Shown here one piece after another: positions 30,131 through 30,897 of a stretch of 30,897 bases of DNA (its first letter is position 1; each line of letters starts with the position of its first letter). The translations under genes and the position numbers were made by a program. The stretch comes from an uncultured Collinsella sp. Its GTDB lineage: Bacteria > Actinomycetota > Coriobacteriia > Coriobacteriales > Coriobacteriaceae. The notes under the pieces are model-generated. The model saw nothing but the letters and a program-made list of their open reading frames with translations, ran no database searches and was not told the origin of the DNA. Location of the stretch: positions 1-30,897 of the forward strand of contig USHA01000012.1 in NCBI GenBank assembly GCA_900554325.1, given 5' to 3'.

Positions 30131-30897
30131 CTATTCGGTTTGATTGTTTTCGGCAGCAGGATTATCGCCCGGCTCATCCGCCGGCGTGGCAACGGCATTC
30201 CAATCGGGCTCCGCAGGCGTCGCCTCGGGCGTCGGTGCGGGTGCAGGGGCAGGTGCCGGAGCAGGTGCAGGCGCGGGTGCAGGGGCAGGTGCCGGAGCAG
30301 GTGCAGGCGCGGGTGCAGGCGCGGGTGCAGGGGCAGGTGCAGCACCAGTGGCGGCCGTGGGATTGAATCCCGCAGGAGCAGGCTTCTTCTCACCCGGGAG
30401 CACAAACGTCAGGACGTCGTCGGTATCCTCGTCGGACCACTCGCTGGCATGGCGTGCCGCCCAATAGCCAACGGCGCGATACTTGAGCATCTTACCAAAC
30501 ACAGTCAGGAACACCGTGACAAAGGCAACGATCATCAAGAACAGGATGAGCGTAATGCCGCCGCCCTCGATGATAGCCTCAAGACCCGAAGGACGAGAAT
30601 AGTAGCCGTAGTAGCCATAGCTGCTAATGCCCAGCGCGGCAACAAAGCCAAAGATGGCGGTGAAAATCCAGGTGATGATATTGGAAACAATGCCCGTCAA
30701 AAACTCGGGGAGAATCGAGGCGCAGAACAGCTTGCCCAGGTTGGCCTTATAGGACTTCCAGACCTTCTCGAGCGAAAACGCGCTTTCCACGCGGCCGGCG
30801 ACTGCAAAGTGCATCACGGCAGCGTCACCAAACATCTTAAAGAAAAGGCTCTGTTAGACCAACATTGACATTTTTGTAAGGGGTGTGACCAAAATCG
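30131..30897 (-). pseudogene. DUF4013-like membrane protein, premature stop, N-terminus beyond the window
   Basis: From 30835 the frame gives 234 residues. There is a DUF4013-type section (VMHFAVAGRVESAFSLEKVW), two long hydrophobic stretches (about 40-72 and 92-115), and a C-terminal tail made of about 20 Ala-Pro dipeptides plus an acidic end. The ATG at 30835 has no SD. In the same frame, upstream sequence reads ILVTPLTKMSMLV, then TAA, then QSLFFKM into the recognised domain. This suggests a longer protein interrupted by one nonsense codon at about 30855-30857. The rest lies outside the window. It may be a broken gene, or a shorter protein from an unusual start. Function unknown. Confidence 0.6.
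30235..30345 (-). repeat. GC-rich tandem repeats encoding Ala-Pro dipeptides
   Basis: A 36-bp unit (starting GCGGGTGCAGGGGCAGGTGC on plus) occurs twice in full, followed by shorter 12-bp versions. It encodes the Ala-Pro tail of the DUF4013-like protein. Such repeats change length readily by slippage. Confidence 0.75.

Noticed and set aside
30235..30345. Possible CRISPR array
   Set aside because: The repeats are coding, directly adjacent and have no unique spacers.

Overview
The window reads as a chromosomal segment of a high-GC Gram-positive bacterium, most like Coriobacteriia and probably Collinsella. That is inferred from base composition, codon use and gene make-up, not from a database match. 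Nearly every gene lies on the minus strand; the exceptions are one tRNA-Val gene and one M20 peptidase gene. No CRISPR, prophage or intact insertion sequence was seen. The best signs of mobile or rearranged DNA are in the asnB-argD gap (12040-12914).

Layout, left to right, genes on minus unless stated. (1) 1-3137: lysS (lysyl-tRNA synthetase carrying an extra C-terminal tRNA-binding domain), greA, tatA and tRNA-Pro(CGG), each followed by its own hairpin. (2) 3175-10047: a housekeeping block made of ispE with veg, dtd with rdgB, and rph, murI, a HAD phosphatase and murE. It covers isoprenoid supply, tRNA and nucleotide quality control, RNA processing and peptidoglycan precursors. (3) 10159-12039: asnB. 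(4) 12040-12914: a gene-poor gap with tRNA-Val(TAC) on plus, a partial duplication of its 3' end and terminator, a cluster of small GC-rich hairpins and a 210-bp element with terminal inverted repeats. (5) 12915-17803: argC-argJ-argB-argD, the acetyl-cycle route from glutamate to ornithine. Two 18-bp ARG-box-like operators lie upstream and a terminator-like hairpin sits between argC and argJ. (6) 18069-22511: an FMN riboswitch followed by ribU, a fused ecfA1-ecfA2, ecfT and two tandem flavin-binding split-barrel genes. This looks like one riboflavin-uptake operon that also carries likely flavin users. (7) 22706-25392: groES-groEL bracketed by two very long, nearly perfect inverted repeats (137 and about 200 nt), with a further 21-bp-arm hairpin beyond. 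(8) 25393-28662: a divergent pair, a YtcJ-like amidohydrolase (minus) and an M20 metallopeptidase (plus). (9) 28769-30897: a cluster of small membrane proteins resembling DUF2752, DUF4234 and DUF4013, two with proline-rich low-complexity parts. The DUF4234 gene appears frameshifted and the DUF4013 gene appears to carry a premature stop.

Start codons were chosen mainly from Shine-Dalgarno (SD) position and family alignment. Several differ from the longest open frame, and the reason is given in each entry. Family names come from recognising motifs by eye, without database searches.
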